NCBI GenBank assembly: GCA_031216915.1
Contig: CM062296.1
Coordinates: forward strand, 65,750,148 to 65,814,147
Direction of reading: 5' to 3'
Length of the DNA stretch: 64,000 nt
From: Pictodentalium vernedei
Lineage: Eukaryota > Mollusca > Scaphopoda > Dentaliida > Dentaliidae
In this document: piece after piece, positions 21,761 through 33,283 of the stretch
Numbering within the stretch: position 1 is the first letter of the stretch
Layout of the letters: every line of letters starts with the position of its first letter
Made by a program: the position numbers and the translations under genes
The notes under the pieces: generated by a model
Database searches by the model: none
Told to the model about the DNA's origin: nothing
What the model saw: only the letters and a program-made list of their open reading frames with translations

Positions 21761-22997
21761 GATTGATAGATGTACTTGGGAATTGTAATGTGGTACCCCG
21801 TCTGTTGGCTTTGAAGAGCTTGCTACACCTTGTGATGCGCTTGAGTTTGGTGTTTTTCAGGAGTGGGCTCCTGGTGGTGCGTTTTTTTTAAGCTATCGCC
21901 CACATAAGGTCGGGTTTGATGCGTGGCAGTCAAATGATTCAGTTCTCGGCCTGTAGTGCCTGGAGGTGCAACTGCCAGGGGTGGGATTCCTGGTTCGTCA
22001 GTTTTCAGATTTGGGGCTTCTAAAAGTATGGAGTAAAGGGGTGGGTCTCCTGTTACTGAATGGTTTGGTAATTGGTCATCGGAAGAAAAGCTATTCAGTT
22101 CAACACTGAGGAAATTAGAGGCAGTGCATCGGGTTCTTGAAAATATGGTCGATATGCTGAGCGGATAAACGATAACTTTAATGACTAATAATAAGAACTT
22201 CCCCCACATTTTAGAAGTTTAGTAGTGAAAATGTCACCTTCATTCAAATTTTTTGTCCATTGATGAGTTTTGTGGATCTCATAACATCATAATTATTCCC
22301 AAGTGGATTCCAAGATCTAATAACTCTTATGCTGATAAGATCAATAGATTCACAGATTGTGATGATTGAGGGCTGCAGTGTTGGTTATACAATATTCTAA
22401 TGTCCCCATACAATCGATCGATCCGCATGTCATTACAATACAAAATGTAAGCGATTCAATTCTAGAGTCAGGTGTCCTGGCACAGAGGTAAGAAAATAAT
22501 TGGTTGGTACCTCAAACACGCCTAATTTCTGATGTGTTAATTAATTAAAAAGCTTGCAATTGACAAGGGAAATGCGACATTGGTTATGCAGGATCGGAAA
22601 CCTGCGTCGTTTTGGCCGTTAATTGGTTCTTCTGAAGCTAAGTATAAGCCTTTCTCCGGAGTCAGTTTTTATTGCCAGATTCAGGAATAATTTCTAGAGT
22701 TTGGGCAAGAGAGGTATTTTCGCCGAGAATGTGCCTAGGTTCAGGATGGTTGCATTTGTATTAGAATGCGACTAAGAACTGCTTCATGTTTTTGCTTTTT
22801 CAGGACTAAGATTGATTGGTAATTTGTAGCCTTCTCTGGCGAGCAGTTGTATCTCAGCTTCCAGCGGTCTCATGGGACTGGCTGATAAATGGTTCATTTT
22901 TTGTTTGAAGTCTAACGCCTTGCATCTATTACGACATACTTCACCAGTTCCAAAAGATGGGAACCTTCCTGTAAAAAGCATGGGATTCCTTCTTTAC
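21761..22997 (+). other. Interior of the DIRS element, unrecognised
   Basis: Lies between the RT/RNase H remnant and the recombinase remnant. The 128-codon minus-strand frame at 21823-22209 and the frames near 22784-23069 show no domain I can name. It probably contains decayed RNase H, methyltransferase-like or linker sequence, but I cannot show which. Confidence 0.4.
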
Positions 22998-24003
22998 CCG
23001 CAGGGCGGGGCATGCAGCTCTTTTCATCACTCAATTATTAGACTCTGGAGCGACAGATTATATTATTAACTCAGTGATTTATGGCTTTATCGACACACAA
23101 ACTTTAACACTTGGGACCCTGGTGGTATCTTCCACGTTGGTTCATATGCAACAATTAGAAGCGTCCATATTCATTATTATGGGGTAGACCAATCAATATT
23201 TTCAATGTGCAGCCCTAGGGCTGCACGTTGAAAATATTGATTGGTCTACCCCACCCTTAACTTAGCAGGCATCCTACTTAATGAAAGTATGACGTACCAT
23301 GTCACTGGGTCGGTAAAGCGCCCTCTGGTGTTCAAAGGGTTAATAACTTTGATGACCCCGAAGACAATTCGTATGTGACGGAGATGCAGGAGGCGGCTGG
23401 GAGACTTCATTATTGTCCAACATATGCCCATAAAAAGAAACCCGTAATGTCATACAGTTTAAGTGAACAGTGGGATGTGTGTTCTTCTTCCAAAGATTTG
23501 TTAGTTATTCTGGATTTTACCATGCTCTTACTTTCTTTTTCGGGATTACTCCGCTTTAATGATCTGGTTGATATTACTTGTAATGATATTGTTATCAAAC
23601 CCGACTTTCTGTTGGTGTATATCAGACAAAACAAAACTGACCAGTTCAGGCAAGGGAATGAAGTTCTGATTGCTAAGGGTAGTACTTCTGCTTGCCCATA
23701 TGCCTTGTTTCTGTGATATGTGAACGTGACAGGTATTGAGATTGGTTGTTCTCATTATTTGTTCAGACCTGCATTTAAAGTAAGCAGCAAGCGCAGACTG
23801 AGATACAAAAAAAAGAAGTTGAGTAACACTAGGGTTATGGAATATTTGTTGAATACGCTAAAAGTGGTTCTCCCCGCGCTGATTTGGGTCTTCATTCTCT
23901 ACGGGTGGAAGTACCATCGTTGCTCCTAACTCTGGAGTTACGGAAAGTTGCTGGAAACGACATGGTAGGTGGAAAAGTGACAACAGTAAAGATGGCTGCG
24001 TGG
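22998..24003 (+). pseudogene. Tyrosine recombinase of a DIRS-type element, active site lost
   Basis: The N-terminal SAM-like region is seen as ALFITQLLDSGATDYIINSV (about 23011-23075). After a TTAA MITE (23108-23339) the frame resumes as NNFDDPEDNSYVTEMQEAAG. The conserved block LLLSFSGLLRFNDLVDI and QNKTDQFRQGNEVLIAKG follows, then a stop at 23714-23716, LFRPAFKV, and the catalytic C-terminal region GLHSLR (23887-23904) and RHGRW (about 23957-23971). A frameshift falls just after the catalytic Arg of HSLR. The nucleophile position in DGYV reads DGCV (codon 23997-23999, Tyr to Cys). These enzymes integrate circular DIRS DNA by recombination; this copy is inactive. Confidence 0.8.
23108..23339. 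mobile_element. TTAA-type MITE (family D) inside the recombinase ORF
   Basis: Flanked by TTAA at 23104-23107 and 23340-23343. The right tip is GTTCAAAGGG. The central hairpin (23182-23256) has arms GGGGTAGACCAATCAATATT and a GCAGCCCTAGGGCTGC centre. Removing it with one TTAA joins HTNF to NNFDDPEDNSYV in one frame. Confidence 0.85.
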
Positions 24004-24231
24004 TAGTTTTTTAAGTTATTGCATCCAGGTGTCTAAATGCTTGGGGTTGTAATTTAATAGTTTTCCCGTTCTGTGTGTATTTTCTAGGCCGCTCATCAGG
24101 CTAGAGAGCATATTTGGTGTCTTTATTTGCAGAAAAGTTTAGACTTGTACTTTTCCGCGTGTATTCGTTGGCTTTGAGAGGTTGGATAATCAATGAAAAT
24201 AGAGTATAGTGACGTCATTTTGAAGGCTGAG

Positions 24232-25279
24232 AGTTCGTATTTTTTCTGAAAATATTAAAGTAGTCTTCTCTTGGCCTTTCTAATTGAGGTATGTATGTCT
24301 TCGAAGGCAATTCAATGCTATAAGAGACTGGCAATGTTTTCAATTCTAATTAGAAAGGAGCCCAACATAGTCTTTTACTGGAGATTGAATGAGCCATTTC
24401 AATCGTTTTGCTAATATTTGGGTAGGAGTAATGTTGAAAACTCATCCATTTTTTGTACTCATTAGGTGGAAAAGGTGATAGTTTGGAAATATGAGCTGCA
24501 ATGTGAAACTAGTCCCTTTTGTGATGTAATATGTATTGATTATGATATATACTACAATAATCCTCATCATTCAGGAGTATCTGGAACTTTAATTCTCTGA
24601 GAAAGACAAGTCTTAGAGTGCTAAGGGGGTGGGTTTCCCCGAATTGAGAACAAAAACATTTTTTCTAGCTAAAAGGGTTGATGAGTCCCGAAAATGCGGG
24701 TGCTTAAATAAATTTTGGCATACCTTCCGGCATTTTTCCACTGCCCCCACCCCCGTTCGATGTCAATGTATCTTCGTTGACCTGGCCAAAATATTTTTCT
24801 AAAACGTTCCCCCAAAATGCATTTTTTGTGAATATTATCTCAAACCTAGCAAATTTGATTTTGCTATTTAAAACCGTAATATAGTTCATTACGGCTATAC
24901 ACAACAAAACATTACTAGTTCATCCCGGCTATAATTATTTCTTTGGAATATTTCACAAGTATAATCATTGTCAGGTTTTTTCATTAATCGAGATAACTTT
25001 AAGTGCCGTTTTCTCCACTATTGCCAAAATGTTTTGACTTCAGATGATATATAAACATAAAATACAGAGTTCATGTAATTTTCTCACCCTCAAAATACAC
25101 ACAGAAACCGCCTTAGCCAATGGACTATATCCGTTGTTTTTGCTTGTACTCCCAACATGAAATGACTATTTAATTCGTGGCAAACATTTGTTCCCCTCAA
25201 AACCATTTGATACTGCAGTAAAATGGAATAACCAGAAGTAACAAAATGAAAACAAACGCTCCTTTATTGGGTTACCTAT
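24232..25279. other. Unassigned, AT-rich
   Basis: Contains a short inverted pair CCTTTCTAATTGAG / CTAATTAGAAAGG (24275-24360), possibly part of the DIRS terminal structure. Nothing else is recognised. Confidence 0.4.
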
Positions 25280-25401
25280 TTTAATTGGGTTTTACGACAC
25301 TTTTGACAACCATAATTTACCTCATGTCAGAAAGTTTTATGGTTGGGGGAAGGCGAGGTACCCGAGGATCGGCGAGCAACTGTCAGACTTCCTAACGTAC
25401 A
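25280..25401 (-). mobile_element. SINE 3' fragment
   Basis: The minus strand shows GAGCAACTGTCAGACTTCC and the following body as in the other SINEs, plus a decayed tail. Head and core are missing. Confidence 0.5.
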
Positions 25402-25472
25402 GTACAGCTTTACCCATTAATACTTTAATTGTTAGATGAGTTATTTCTCGGTTCGTTGCACCCTTACTTTTA

Positions 25473-26030
25473 ATAATATTAGTTATCCTTGTGTTTTGCA
25501 GGGTGTATGGGAATTTACACCGGTTTGGGAACTCATACACCCTGAGGCAAAGACGAAGGGTGTATGAGTTCCCAAACCGGTGTAAATTCTCATACACCAT
25601 GGAAAACACAAGGATAACGGACTTATTTCCAAGAATGCTGATGTACTTAATACTTTAACCAACATTGTGGGAAAAAACTGACAGAAAACTTTGTAAGTTT
25701 CTTAATAAAACCAGACAAATATGGATGTCATTGGAACTGGCTGAATGAGCCAGTTCCGATGACATCCATATCTGTAATATTTTATTGCACATACATGTTA
25801 AATTTCCTGTATTTTTATTTTTGTTCTAACATAACCGAGCAGAAGATATGAATTAATAATTAAAAATGGGTTCTTTTTTCAGCCATATAACCTGCTATTG
25901 TGTATTCTTGTTTTTACACCGTGGTTAACCACGGTGTAAAAAAAGCTACAGTGGATGGCAAGTTACACCGTACATCTCAGCCAATCAAAACACAGTATTT
26001 TGTTTTATTTGGAAATAAAGTTTATTATCC
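25473..26030. repeat. Three-hairpin modular repeat
   Basis: Three separate, nearly perfect hairpins lie in order. The first (25483-25620) has arms around GGTGTATGGGAATTTACACC; the second (25709-25777) has arms ATGGATGTCATTGGAACTGG; the third (25909-25945) is TTTTTACACCGTGGTTAACC with its inverse. The same three recur in reverse order and orientation at 40363-40915. No open frame. Confidence 0.85.
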
Positions 26031-26031
26031 C

Positions 26032-26400
26032 ATTTAACCTACATTGTGGGCAAAAACTGACAGAAAAATTGTACTTAAAAGTTTCTTAATAAATAAAACC
26101 AGACAAATATGGAGCCAGTTCCAATGACATCCATATCTGTAATATTTTATTGCGCGTAAATATAACATTTCCTGTATTTTTATTTTTGTTCTAACATAAC
26201 TGAGCAGAATGGTATGAATTAATAATTAAAAATTGGTGCTTTTTTAGCCATATAACCTGCTCTTGTATATTCTTGTTTTAACACCGTCGTTAACCACGCT
26301 GTAAAAACACACTGTGGATTGCAAGTTACACCGCACCTCTCAGCCAATCAAAACGCAGTATTTTGTTTAATTTGGAAATAATTCTCGATCTGCCCGTTTA
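26032..26400. repeat. Partial copy of the three-hairpin repeat
   Basis: Repeats hairpins two and three of the preceding unit with decay: hairpin two has lost one arm and hairpin three reads ACACCGTCGTTAACCACGCT. It also repeats the flank CTCAGCCAATCAAAAC. Confidence 0.75.
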
Positions 26401-26574
26401 GTTTCCATAACTGAAGGATTTGCATAAATTTCGAAAGAAATGTCAGAAGACAAAAACTGTTCATTATGATATCAATCATAAATAAACTAAAGGACAAGCA
26501 ACTTATAGAAGATGTCAAATTCATGTAAGTATTCGATGTGCGAGGGATATGTTCTATTGGTTATTCAAAGTTGA

Positions 26575-26680
26575 GCTTTCACAAATATTCGATTAGTCGA
26601 CAATCGATCATTCACGGCATAATCGATTAGTGTTTCCCTTAGTCAAATAATCGGTAATTTGTTCTCCCTGTACACGCTTA
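26575..26680. mobile_element. hAT-like MITE end fragment
   Basis: TTTCACAAATATTCGATTAG and GTCGACAATCGATC resemble the subterminal blocks of the element at 26820-27645. No second end found. Confidence 0.4.
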
Positions 26681-26819
26681 GAAATTGAACGCACCTTTAC
26701 ATTGAGAAAGGTGCACATGTGTGACTCCATATTCAACAAATTTCTATAATATGTGAGCATATGGGAATGTGTTCATAACTGCTCATAACACATGCTCATA
26801 TGAGTATTGAAGTATGCCC

Positions 26820-27645
26820 TAGGGCTGTAATCGACTAATCGTGACCAGTAATCGACGGTTAGTCGATTAATAGTCGCTTCCCATGATTTTTTAGCAAATC
26901 ATTCTTCTGTTCGTAAAACTCTGAAAATGACAATGGCACCAGTGTGTTCAGACGAAGTGGGGTTGTGGGAACAACAAATCGGTCCCGACTGAAGCTACAT
27001 GTAGTCCAATCTTGGACCCACAGTCCGTAATATAATTTTTGGGGTTGGTACGTCCTGTAGGACGTACCAACCCCAAAAATAATATTACCGACTGCGGGTC
27101 CAAGTTTGAACTAGATTGAAGCCGATGAATTAAAATGAATTTACCAAAGAACGTTCCTGCATATGTTTCCTTTCTGCAATAAGTTTCTCGAAATTTTGAA
27201 CATTGAGATCTATGCATTCCCTCGTCAGTTGTTAAAATTGGATCTTACTCTGAAGTTCCGAACTTTGAGAAGTGATCTGACGTTCTGACTTTCGTCATAA
27301 TTTTGTCACTTCCGCGCTTTGGGTTTTCCAATGGGTGCATTCGTGTGTACAAGACTGGAGAAATTCAGAAGAATCTATTCTTCTCGAGTAACTGTGAGTG
27401 TTCTTTCTTACACAGTCAGTGACAGTCGTACAGTCTTCCGGATATGAATGTTAACTATGGTTAGATATTTAAAGTTATTCACCTTCATTGATCATTCACC
27501 TCACAAAACAATGCAATTTAGCCCCGACGTGTAGTAGACGTGTACCACCTTGAAAATGAACGACGATCGACTAAAAATAAAAAAAACGTCGACTACTTCA
27601 ATAGTCGACGGTTAGTCGACTAATCGAATAATCGCGACAGCCCTA
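26820..27645. mobile_element. hAT-like MITE with nested palindrome
   Basis: Ends TAGGGCTGTAATCGACTAA and TCGCGACAGCCCTA are flanked by GTATGCCC (26812-26819) and TTATGCCC (27646-27653), an 8 bp duplication with one mismatch. Subterminal blocks contain GTTAGTCGATTAAT. A palindrome at 26990-27120, centred on GGTACGTCCTGTAGGACGTA, is probably a later insertion of the 55433-55550 family. Confidence 0.8.
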
Positions 27646-27882
27646 TTATGCCCACATCTGTACTCCAAACCAAACACCTTCTCCATCCAACATGAGTACA
27701 ATATTGTTTAACAGTCCATGAAATGGTTTGTACCGTGTTAAATCAAACTGCACGCCACTACAATTCACGCGTGGTTCCCTCTCGAGTGTGCGACCTGGTA
27801 TGATATCTTATGCCATGCAGTAACTTTTTTAGTCTGGTCGTAGGGGGCCAAAACTGTGGGTCGACATGGAACAAATTGTTAA

Positions 27883-28504
27883 CCCTTTGAGACTTTAATT
27901 ATCCTGACGTTCAAACGTCACTGGGAATTCAGTTTCTTCAGCAGTTGTCAAAATGCGACGTCAAACGCCGGAAAGTACAAATAACAAGATATTTTTCACA
28001 TTAGTGATTAACTGTTTGAGGGCTAGATTATTTTTGGTGGTCTGAAATTTGTCATTCAAAACTTGATTTATTACAAATTATTGGAGAGTGCCCACATGCA
28101 CTCTCCAGTAATTTGTAATAAAACAAATTCATACAAACAAAATATTATTTGTGGTTGACTGATTATGAAACATAAGCAAGTGAAGTGTTGGCTTTTGCTC
28201 TGGTATCCTCATTTTTTGAAAGCCCTCATAGTGGCTTCTAGCACTCAACCAGTTAAGAAGTCTTTACAGCAGGATTATGTTGCGATAACATTTGGCTCAA
28301 CGGTTATCGCTGAGCACTATTCGGGAGAAAATAGGAATTTGAGGTTGAAACTTTAAAAATCGAAAAATAATAACAAAACCAATATAACCGCAAAGCATCA
28401 ACGTGCTGTTTGATTTCGTATGCAATTACACTTACAAAAGTATCAAAGTGTTAAATTGAACAAAAGATTCTGTTCGTAATAACACGTACAAAAGTATCAA
28501 AGGG
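27883..28504. mobile_element. TTAA-type element (family C), uninterrupted copy
   Basis: Flanked by TTAA at 27879-27882 and 28505-28508, with tips CCCTTTGAGAC and GTATCAAAGGG. It has a small internal hairpin (28068-28128). It is the empty-site reference for the interrupted copy at 58224-59699. The frame at 28165-28356 shows no domain. Confidence 0.9.
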
Positions 28505-28644
28505 TTAATAGAAGTTTTGTTTTGTCATTTTGAGCGAAAATCTTTTATCTGCAACATTTCCAACATCTGCTAAAATCCGCTTTGGGAAAACTTTTATACA
28601 GCATTCTGAAGTTCAGGAGTAATTTGAGCATTTTTTCAACATCT

Positions 28645-30934
28645 GTCACGCAAAAATAAGCACGATTTCGACATGTGTCGATTAAGAAAAAGATCTTAAC
28701 TACAGTATCAGTCGTTGGAATGCCTTCTTGGTTTAAAGCTATGGATATACTAACGAACAACGAGATAAATATAGTATGTAGGCTTGGTGGGATCCATACT
28801 ATTATGAGCTTCATGGGCAGCACAGGTTCCATGATGAAGGGGTCTGGTCTTGAAAAAGTTTTCGAACAGGGGTATGGGCGGAATACTGTTCCGCACATGA
28901 TATCAAGATTGGGTGAGTCCAGAGCTCTGCAGGGCCCTTCTTGGTGGAATCTGCACTCTTCAAAAAGGTTGCTTGTGGAAGTACTCCCGCCACAACATGA
29001 TGGAGATGGTGTCATGTCAGATGATGAAGCGTCAATAGAAACCACCTCAGGTTTGGAAATACTTCGAATGGCCATCAGCTCAATGGAATCAGTTCAGACA
29101 CGGCAGGTGTAACGCGAAGGTTCACTGTGAAAGAAGCGGACAAGATCCGCACCCTGTATGAAGGCATTGATTAGGGAGACATACCACTTTCAAAGCTGCT
29201 GAATCTCGGGAGCTGTTGAAGCTAGAACAATGCTTGGATGCATATAAGTCAAAGTTAATTGAGAAATCTCCAACGGCGAAGTTATGGCAGCAATGTATGG
29301 AATACGCGCAAACACTGAAAAACTTCGTTCGAGCAGAGCGCACGGGAGATTGGCATCTGCATCTGGCGAGTACTAGAGATATCCTTAGTCTGTTTGCTGC
29401 CACAGGTCATATCAATTATGCAAAAGTTGCCGACTCTACCTTCAGGTTGGAACTACCAACGAATCGTTCATGGTTGTATAATTGTTACAACATGGTCTAC
29501 ATGTTGCTCGTAGGAACAGTAGGGTTTGGGCAGTATTGTCCATCGACTTATTGATCGAGCAACTTTTAATGCGATCCATAAAAGCCGTGGGGGGTGGGGG
29601 GTTAACCGGAGGTAGAGGTTTCACAGAGTCAGTCCGATTGCAGTGGACGCAAACTATGCATAGGTGTGCTCAAATACATGACGTGATGACGAAAATAACT
29701 GATAACCGGAACACCGACAGTGAACTACATGTTGAGCCGGGAATTTCCAGCAAAAAACGAGATCACGATGATCTCAATGTGATACAAAAGTGGTTTGATG
29801 ATGATGAGCCATTTGCTGCGAACGAGACCAGATTGTGGTCTCTCTCATCTGGTTTCACGTCGACCGGAAGTGACGGTGTGAACTGTGCAGACGCCGAATC
29901 AGTCGGAATCACCATACACCAAACGCTTGACAACCTGAGTGTAGCTGAAGCATCGGTCAGGCGGAAAGACCAAATCAAGACGCTTGACAACTTGAATCCC
30001 GTCTTTGCGGTAGAAAATGAACAACTACAGCTCGACCCAAATTTATTTTTTTCGAGATTGATTGCTATCGTGCAACGCGAAGAGAACATGGCGAAGGTTT
30101 TCGAATATGAAAACCTGTGCTGATGTCCGGGTGAACAAAGCGGCATGTATAAACAAACGAAAGAAACAAGTCTCAATTCATCGAATTTTTGACCACCTTA
30201 CTGACAGCTGATTGCCATACTGTTCATACTAGTAAAGGTGTTGCCGATACGCTCATAGTATCCGCCCCAGATATTGCCTCGAAAGGAAACACTCTGAAGG
30301 TTATCGCAGACTATACATATTTACTGGTCTTGTTTGTGTATCACTGGAAGCATGAAATGGCTGACATATACTTCCAATCTAAAGACAGGAAGCCAGAGAA
30401 AGGTGAAAGTATGGTATGGCTATTCCAGGACATTTCGAACAAAGCGGGACAAGTTATAAGTTCCCACATATTATTTGCGCATGACACAAAATCAGCTATT
30501 TCGGACACGGGAAAACGAACATTCCGAAGAAGTTAGTCGAGTCGGCCGAAATCCGTGAGATATCCTCCGTCATACATGATCCTGGCGTTACACCGGAAAG
30601 AGTGGGCGAAGCTGGCATAAGAATGTTCCCGAAAATGTACAGGGGGCAACAAGGTGATTCGCTGAATACATTGCGGCATGCAAAGTTCATTGAGATCGTG
30701 GCATCAAGCAAAACAGTGGTCGAACCACATAAACTACCCCCTAGGGAACGAGTGGCTTACTACCACAGCCTACGAGTTGATCTTCAGGTAATGATTTGGA
30801 AAAGCCTGCAAAATTACATATTGGTGGGTGGGGTGGAACATGAAAGGCAGTATGGCAGTATACTCATGCCAATTATGACCGATAACGATCCAAGGCCGGA
30901 CGGACTTCTAAAATTGGTCCGATGCAAATGTTAG
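28645..30934 (+). pseudogene. Academ-like transposase remnant, N-terminus missing
   Basis: Successive frames, separated by shifts and stops, give RLGGIHTIMSFMGSTGSM with YGRNTVPHMI (about 28775-28915), then AERTGDWHLHLA (about 29335) and HVARRNSRVWAVLSIDLLIE with GGRGFTESVRLQW (29500-29660). A nuclease-like C-terminal part follows (30210-30540), then RVAYYHSLRVDLQV (about 30750). The order matches a large family of invertebrate transposon proteins that I associate with Academ elements carrying a PIN/XPG-like nuclease. The nuclease motif that should read ADDTD reads ADYTY (30306-30320), and the downstream GCDT motif is destroyed. The Cys-rich N-terminus is absent. Confidence 0.7.
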
Positions 30935-31714
30935 CTCTCATCCAAAAACCTGTGCGGTACTAAAGTGTGTTCAAGTCATAACACACTTCATGCCATAAAA
31001 ATGGTCTGAAGTGTGTTTTGGCGTGTTTCTGATTGTCGCTGAGATGGCTGTAGGAACCAAGAAGAGGTTATAGTTGAAAGCAACGACGTCTATACATGAC
31101 ATTTGGATAGCAAAATGTTGGCTATGTTGACACATATGAAATTAAGGTACACAATTTGAGACGTCAATGAAAAAAAAAATAAAAGTGATATTTTGATCTT
31201 GTTTGCTGCAGTTGAGGCGGCTACTTGGCCAAAAATCTCAAAATATTTGCCAAATCGTGAGGTTTCAGTTGCATTTTCAATTTTTTAAGCCATCTTGGAT
31301 AAAAAAATTTCCCCAAGGTGGATTTTTGCGGATTTTGGATATGTTGATCTAGATATTCTCCCGAACAAAATGATACTAAGAAACCTTCATTAACAATTTG
31401 TTCCAGGTCCTATGCTTCAGCGACCGGACTATTTATGTTAACACTGTACATTGTTCGTCTACAGAATTGTTTGTTTTAAAACTAATTGCTTTTATGAGTG
31501 GGTCGAACAAATGTTTTGTCTTCTTCACTGAAAATTTGTTGGCTTCAAGACTAATACGACAGTCTTCTTTACGTTGACTTTTTGTGAAATGGGTTCCTGA
31601 GAAACTCCTGAACATTTGTCACGACATATCTGTCTAAGACTTGGAAATAAGATTTCTACAGAATTTTATGAAGCTTCTGACCCATCTTCCATATACTATG
31701 ATTTCAATTCCTAG
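30935..31714. other. No recognisable feature
   Basis: Probably flank or decayed end of the preceding transposon; no inverted terminus was identified. Confidence 0.35.
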
Positions 31715-31729
31715 TACTCATCGTTATAG

Positions 31730-31829
31730 TGTAAGTAAGACTCCAGTGCCATTTCGTCCACTGAGTTCCAAAGTGTTCTATGTGCCTACTGGCAGCCTAC
31801 TGGCACATAGAACACATTGGAACTAGGGG
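31730..31829. repeat. Palindromic element core
   Basis: Arms GAGTTCCAAAGTGTTCTATG and the inverse CATAGAACACATTGGAACTA around a CTACTGGCAGCCTACTGG centre. Its core resembles the 10385-10459 hairpin. Confidence 0.65.
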
Positions 31830-32370
31830 GATAATTTGTTCAAAAGAATGAAACCCATCATCATTATCTGTATCTTCCTCCTTTGCACTGTTACCCTTTA
31901 GATTTCATTTGATCTCACGTTTACTATATTATTTGTCCAATTCATCTGTTTCGTCAGTGTTTAAGACTTCTTCTAGATTTCGAGTTGTTTGGACAATAAT
32001 CGTCTTGGTGTCATCACATGTTAATGCAGTAACAAAATGTCATGTCACACTATTTTCATTAATGAAAAGTTATGATAGCATGTTGACTCAATGCTAGTCT
32101 GAATATAAATGCCCCAGAAAAGAACAATTTGGCTAATAACGAAACAACACGAAAAACACTCAATTTCGAACCAGTTATTGAAGATTGTCAGTGAGATTCA
32201 CAGTATTGTGTTTGTTTCTCATGGGATTACTGATTACATTTAGAACATTTGATAAAATAGAACGTAACTCATTGGCAGAGAAACGTGAGGCCAGAAAGCC
32301 TTTGAGAAACATTCACTAACTCCACTTGGCTATATGTCTGTGATGTTATGGTTTCTATATAAAATAAACT
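31830..32370. other. No recognisable feature
   Basis: Short frames only, no repeats noticed. Confidence 0.35.
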
Positions 32371-32374
32371 TTAA

Positions 32375-32614
32375 CCCTTTACCCAATGCAGACGATATCA
32401 GAATTTACTATTTTAAATATCATTTTTTATACATTTTTCAAAAAATCCAACAAAACCATATCATGTGACCCCTCGTTGGAACGAGCTCGACGAGCTCGTT
32501 CCAACGAGGGGTCACATGATATGGTTTTGTTGAAATGTTTTGAATATTAAAATTTTTTCAACTGCTTAATTTGCATATTACGCGGGCGGATGCGGACGAT
32601 TCGTGAGTAAAGGG
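32375..32614. mobile_element. TTAA-type palindromic MITE (subfamily B)
   Basis: Flanked by TTAA at 32371-32374 and 32615-32618. It has the CATATCATGTGACCCCTCG hairpin arms and the GGAACGAGCTCG core; the arms are almost identical, suggesting recent activity. Confidence 0.9.
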
Positions 32615-32924
32615 TTAATATCACACACATAACAACAATTAAAAAATAAAAAAAAAACATTTGGTATATTCTTGAAAAACTAAGTAATTCAACCGATTAT
32701 ACATTTATAAGTGCACGGTAACTTATCAATAACAAAATGTATATATACAGTTGAAACTAGAAGTCCTGTCATAATTAACGTAGACAATGCTCGTTGGTTA
32801 ATGCACTCTTTGCTGCAGAAGAATGAAGTAGTCTGAAATACACAAGAGCAGTATAATTCAAAATATATTGCGATATTAGCGAGGTCCGTAGTGAAATCAC
32901 GAAGTGAACCGATCAAACAGAAGA

Positions 32925-33283
32925 GTGGTGGCCGAGTGGATAAGTGCGCTGGTCTCTCATGCCAGAGGTCTCGGGATCGATCCCCGGTCGGGGAAAGTTC
33001 TCGAGGTATCCGAACACTCTCTGTCAGCATCAATTGTGGGGTTGATGCTGTCACAGCGTACCGTCCTATCGGGTGGGGACGTAAAATGGCTGTCCTCTGT
33101 GCAGAGAGAGACACACTCCGTGCAGGCTAAATATCTCTTCGTAGTATTCGAGAAGAACTAGGCCACGAAGCTGCCGCTATGAAGGTCATCCCACACACCT
33201 ACGCCATTGGGGCCAAGGAGAAGCGTTAATATAAGTTGCATAACTTGTTCTCCAATCCTTGTAAAACAAATAAGATAAAATAA
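32925..33283 (+). mobile_element. tRNA-derived SINE, second family, with target duplication
   Basis: The head GTGGCCGAGTGGATAAG and the B-box-like GGGATCGATCCC resemble a class II (Leu/Ser-type) tRNA. The roughly 360 bp unit ends in an A-rich tail (AATAAGATAAAATAAAAAA). ATCAAACAGAA lies on both sides (near 32911-32922 and 33288-33299). Its body lacks the TTGGGCAAG core of the other SINEs, so it is a separate family. It is not a tRNA gene: the 3' acceptor strand is missing. Confidence 0.85.

Larger units (their letters stand above)
18365..24231 (+). mobile_element. Decayed DIRS-group tyrosine-recombinase retrotransposon
   Basis: Three collinear plus-strand remnants support this: a zinc-knuckle ORF1 (18482-19146), an RT/RNase H segment (21371-21760) and a tyrosine recombinase (22998-24003). 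A 34 bp direct repeat, AATGAAAATAGAGTATA plus the bases after it, lies at 18366-18402 and 24192-24226 with about two mismatches. That fits split direct repeats of PAT/Ngaro-like DIRS elements. The RT catalytic core is missing. MITEs at 19398-19711, 20342-20883, 21011-21313 and 23108-23339, and probably the array at 19725-20294, are later insertions. Confidence 0.75.

Noticed and set aside
25483-25620. Bacterial-type transcription terminators
   Set aside because: The hairpins are far longer than terminators, sit in eukaryotic repeats and lack associated genes.
28545-29075. 176-residue minus-strand gene
   Set aside because: It overlaps the plus-strand Academ-like transposase remnant, which has family motifs; the minus frame has none.
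32925-32996. tRNA-Leu/Ser gene
   Set aside because: Only the A- and B-box half fits; there is no 3' acceptor strand and the sequence continues into a SINE body with target duplications.
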